This document shows positions 4,951 to 7,037 of a stretch of DNA of 7,037 nucleotides, piece by piece. Under the pieces are notes generated by a model. That model was given only the letters and a program-made list of their open reading frames with translations. It was not told where the DNA came from and searched no databases. The translations under genes were made by a program, and so were the position numbers. Origin of the DNA: JBBSMX01 sp038232935. Lineage in GTDB: Bacteria > Bacteroidota > Rhodothermia > Rhodothermales > JANQRZ01. Within the stretch, counting starts at the first letter, position 1; each line of letters begins with the position of its first letter. The stretch lies in the NCBI GenBank assembly GCA_038232935.1, contig JBBSMX010000179.1, positions 1 through 7,037 of the forward strand. Reading direction: 5' to 3'.

Positions 4951-5819
4951 TTACTTTGCAAGCACGATGCGTCGGGCGAAGTAATGAGGCGGACCAGTCG
5001 AAGGCGACACCATGGCTCTCACAACGTAGAGGCCACTGCTGAGCATGCTCCCGTCCAACGTAGCCTGATGCCGACCGGCCTCGTACTCCTCGTCGCTGAG
5101 CGTCGCCACAGATCGCCCAAGCAGATCAACGACCTCGATGTGAACCCGGGAGCGCTCGGAGACCTCAAACGGGACGACAGCGGTGCCCTGAGACGGGTTC
5201 GGGTAGGGTGCCCCCAAGCCGTCGACGAACGACTCGGAAGCAACATGCGCGGTAACTGCCGCAGCCTCGCCGCCCTCGGCCAGAACTCCCTTGCTCTCTG
5301 AAGGCACCAAGACATCCGGACCGCTTGACGCTTCCCGACTGGCAGGAGGACCGCCTCCGATGTAGGCTCGGAACCCGGACCCGCGCTGTGCCCTGAACCC
5401 CGCAAGCAGCACGATTCGTCCTGCATCTGCATAAGCATTATAGGTGACGTCAGCGCTAGCCGTCACCGTCACGGCGGGACCTGCTCGGATTGCCTCGACC
5501 GCTCGGATGAAGGCGCTCTCGTTGGCATAGGTGCGGTTCGAAATGTTCACGGTCACGCTGCTCTGTGGGTATACCCCGACGGCAGCCCAGGCGTTCTCCG
5601 TCGAGACGTACTCTTCATCGCCGTAGAGGTCGAACGCGGCGAGCATCATCGCATTACGCGAGTCGATGAACTGGCTCTGCCCGGTCAAGTAGACGGTGAG
5701 GGCACGGTACCAAATCCGCTCTGCTTTAGCCCGCCCGATCCCAGGCACCGTAAATCCGCGGTGGCTTCCCCCCTCGACCATGAGATAGCCCATCTTGTTC
5801 TGGATGCCCGAGTTGATGT
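4951..5819 (-). pseudogene. 3' fragment of a secreted M4 (thermolysin-family) metallopeptidase with T9SS sorting domain, cut by an IS
   Basis: The first residues after the IS junction, INSGIQNKMGYLMVEGG and then GIGRAKAERIWYRALTVYLT, match the thermolysin C-terminal domain (thermolysin has HINSGIINKAAYL). ENAWAAVGV closes that domain. Next comes a GRIVLLAGFRAQRGSGFRAYI segment typical of Bacteroidota secreted proteins and a linker. Last is a type A sorting domain: YPNPSQGTAVVPFEV, then LLGRSVATL, SSGLYVVRA and RRIVLAK at the end, which would direct export by the type IX system. The zinc-binding HEXXH half and signal peptide are missing because the IS3-family element begins at 5820. Translation read back into the element meets a TAG at 5875-5877. 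An internal ATG at 5793 exists but would make an inactive piece. Third-position bias looks weaker than in neighbouring genes. It is a disrupted gene with no remaining enzyme activity expected. Confidence 0.88.
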
Positions 5820-5848
5820 TGAGCTTGCCCCGGTACCGTGGACACCCC
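5820..5848 (+). repeat. Left terminal inverted repeat of the IS
   Basis: Matches the reverse complement of 7009-7037 at 24 of 29 positions. Outer block TGAGCTT, middle block CCCCG and inner block TGGACACCCC are identical. The inner block is a likely transposase contact site. Confidence 0.85.
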
Positions 5849-5866
5849 GACCTTCCCCCAAAGATC

Positions 5867-5870
5867 GAGG
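5867..5870 (+). promoter_or_regulatory. Shine-Dalgarno deciding the orfA start
   Basis: GAGG at 5867-5870 lies 6 bases before the ATG at 5877 and favours that start over the in-frame GTG at 5838, which sits inside the left inverted repeat. Confidence 0.55.
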
Positions 5871-5876
5871 TATCCT

Positions 5877-6161
5877 ATGCCCAGAATCACCTACGCCGAC
5901 GACTTCAAGCGTGAGGCCGTCCGTCTTGTCACCGAAGACGGCCTCTCCCGCAAACAGGTCGCCCGAGACCTCGGCGTCTCGACCGGCGCGCTCCGCGACT
6001 GGATCCACCGCCTCGCCCCGGAAGGACCGCTCGTACCCGACACGCTTCCCGAAGCCGAGCAGGTCCGCCAGCTCCGGCGCGAGCTCAAGCGGGTCCAGAT
6101 GGAGCGCGACATCCTAAAAAAAGCCGTCGGCATCTTCTCGCAGACGCCGCCCCGGACGTGA
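5877..6161 (+). CDS. IS3-family transposase OrfA (DNA-binding, HTH_Tnp_1 type)
   Basis: The 94-residue protein starts MPRITYADDFKREAVRLV and has a helix-turn-helix at about residues 22-45 (GLSRKQVARDLGVSTGALRDWI). A coiled-coil/leucine-zipper-like segment follows at about 60-82 (EAEQVRQLRRELKRVQMERD, then ILKK), used by OrfA to multimerise. Length and order are normal for IS3-family OrfA, which binds the IS ends. Its TGA (6159-6161) overlaps the GTG start of orfB (6158-6160). A run of seven A near its end would allow -1 frameshifting into the orfB frame. OrfA itself appears intact. Confidence 0.93.
   Translation: MPRITYADDFKREAVRLVTEDGLSRKQVARDLGVSTGALRDWIHRLAPEGPLVPDTLPEAEQVRQLRRELKRVQMERDILKKAVGIFSQTPPRT
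6116..6123 (+). promoter_or_regulatory. Programmed -1 frameshift site (A7 G) between orfA and orfB
   Basis: Seven A followed by G, read in the orfA frame as A AAA AAA G, is a classic IS3-family slippery site. A -1 slip moves reading into the frame used by orfB at 6158, and that frame is open from 6122 to orfB. The expected product is an OrfAB fusion transposase. Confidence 0.7.
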
Positions 6162-7032
6162 AGTACGCCTTCATCCGGCAACACGCGAGCGAGTATCCGG
6201 TGGCGACAGCCTGCCGGGTGCTCGGTGTGAGCCGGAGCGGGTATCACGCCGCGCTCGTCCGCCCTGAGAGTGCGCGCAGCCGCGCCGACCGCAAGCTGAC
6301 GGCGCTGATCACCGAAGCCCACACGGTGAGCCGCCGGAGCTACGGCGCCTCCACGAGGAACTGCGAGCCCAGGGCGTGCGCGTCGGGCGCAAGCGCGTGG
6401 CACGCCTGATGCGCGGCGCGGGGCTGCGCGGCGCGTTCCATCCCCGGAAGCGTCGCCGGGCGGCTCCGGCCGCGAGCGTGGAGGCCCCTGACCTCGTCGG
6501 GCGAGTGTTCTCGGCCGATGCCCCGAACCGGGTGTGGTGCGCCGACATCAAGCAGGTCTGGACCCGTGCGGGCTGGGTCTTTCTGGCCGCCGTGATCGAC
6601 CTCTACAGTCGCCGGATCGTCGGCCACGCCTGCGGTCGGTCTCCGACGGCGGCACTCGTCGAGCGGGCACTGGCCTCGGCGGTGGGTCGGCGCTGCCCGG
6701 ACCGTGGCCTCGTCCACCACTCGGACCGGGGGTCGGCCTACGTGAGCGGTCCGTTCCTCTCGTCGCTGACGGCCGCCGGAGCGGTGCAGAGCCTGAGCCG
6801 TCCAGGGACGCCGCTGGACAATGCGGTGATCGAGAGCTTCTTCTCGACTCTGGAGCGGGAGTTGCTCGCTGAACACCGCTTTGGAACGCGAGCTGAGGCA
6901 CGGTCGGCGCTCTTTGACTACATCGAGGTGTTCTACAACCGTCAGCGCCGTCACTCGACGCTGGGCTACCTTAGCCCGGCTGCGTTCGAGTCACGCTTTC
7001 CCATGCAGGGGGTGTCCATCGAAGCGGGGTAA
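6158..7032 (+). pseudogene. IS3-family transposase OrfB (DDE integrase), frameshifted
   Basis: The N-terminal part (6158 to about 6346, KYAFIRQHASEYPVATACRVLGVSRSGYHAA, ending RRSYG) is in one frame. The rest (from 6349, LHEELRAQGVRVGRKRVARLM to the TAA at 7030-7032) is in another, so the gene is broken near 6347. Family proteins usually read YGxPRxHxELR here. The Pro-Arg pair is missing, which suggests a 7-base loss rather than a single-base error. The first frame then stops at 6407-6409. The catalytic core downstream is complete: D at 6544-6546 (WCADIKQV), D at 6724-6726 (HHSDRGSAY) and E at 6832-6834 (NAVIESFF), with exactly 35 residues between the second D and E. It ends with the usual YNRQRRHSTLGYLSPAAFE. 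The stop overlaps the right inverted repeat. Confidence 0.88.
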
Positions 7033-7037
7033 GCTCA
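7009..7037 (-). repeat. Right terminal inverted repeat of the IS
   Basis: Reads from the right end inward as TGAGCTT, then CCCCG, then TGGACACCCC, pairing with 5820-5848 at 24 of 29 positions. It overlaps the orfB stop codon and ends at the last base of the window. Confidence 0.85.

Larger units (their letters stand above)
5820..7037 (+). mobile_element. IS3-family insertion sequence, 1218 bp, complete ends
   Basis: The element starts 5'-TGAGCTT (5820) and ends AAGCTCA-3' (7037), the TG...CA ends usual for the IS3 family. It has imperfect 29-base terminal inverted repeats and two overlapping transposase frames (orfA, orfB), with a slippery A run between them. The size of 1.2 kb is typical. 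It lies opposite in orientation to the M4 peptidase gene it interrupts. The target duplication cannot be checked because the right flank is outside the window. A 3-base duplication would be TGT (5817-5819). The orfB frame is broken, so this copy probably cannot move by itself. Confidence 0.9.

Noticed and set aside
4275..4961. Upstream in-frame extension of the pyrB reading frame (would give 576 residues)
   Set aside because: It overlaps all of pyrR in another frame and reads as Pro/Arg-rich low-complexity sequence, a typical out-of-frame translation.
4241..4984. Plus-strand open frame opposite pyrR
   Set aside because: Antisense to conserved PyrR motifs, no domain, and it runs through the leader terminator.
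5838..5876. orfA start at the GTG at 5838
   Set aside because: It lies within the left inverted repeat; the ATG at 5877 has a GAGG Shine-Dalgarno at good spacing and matches family N-termini.

Overview
The window is GC-rich bacterial DNA with strongly G/C-biased third codon positions. It carries a fragment of a secreted peptidase ending in a Por/type IX secretion (T9SS) type A sorting domain, so the host is a member of the Bacteroidota. The high GC and the style of the PyrB, RimK and sigma-factor proteins suggest the Rhodothermia (Salinibacter/Rubrivirga-like). This placement is inferred from protein style, not from a marker search.

Layout, left to right. (1) 1-696, plus strand: the 3' part of a thioredoxin-reductase-like flavoprotein whose CxxC position is not cysteine. 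It converges on an ECF-type sigma factor, and a perfect 13-bp hairpin with a GCAA loop sits between them. (2) 758-4846, minus strand, in transcription order: pyrR, pyrB, a retropepsin-like RimB-type protease, rimK, and the ECF sigma factor. pyrR and pyrB overlap by ATGA. RimB and RimK form a plausible writer/eraser pair for glutamate tails on ribosomal protein S6. (3) 4951-5819, minus strand: the 3' part of a thermolysin-family (M4) metallopeptidase with a T9SS sorting domain. (4) 5820-7037: a complete 1218-bp IS3-family element with TG...CA ends, which cuts the M4 gene at the codon expected to encode the catalytic histidine. The element ends exactly at the window edge. Its orfB carries a frameshift.

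The pyrR leader holds an 11-bp GC-rich hairpin followed by TTTT. The same bases contain TCCAGCGAGG, which matches the core of the known PyrR RNA-binding loop (UCCNGNGAGG) and can fold into an alternative stem with the expected hexaloop. This is the best candidate regulatory device in the window.

The junctions between the minus-strand genes are filled with short tandem repeats. Three blocks have a 7-base period (one inside the translated N-terminus of PyrB, one spanning the pyrR stop/pyrB start, one between rimB and rimK). The pyrB/rimB junction has facing polypurine and polypyrimidine tracts. No tRNA, rRNA or CRISPR array was seen, and no stretch longer than 300 bases lacks a gene or element.
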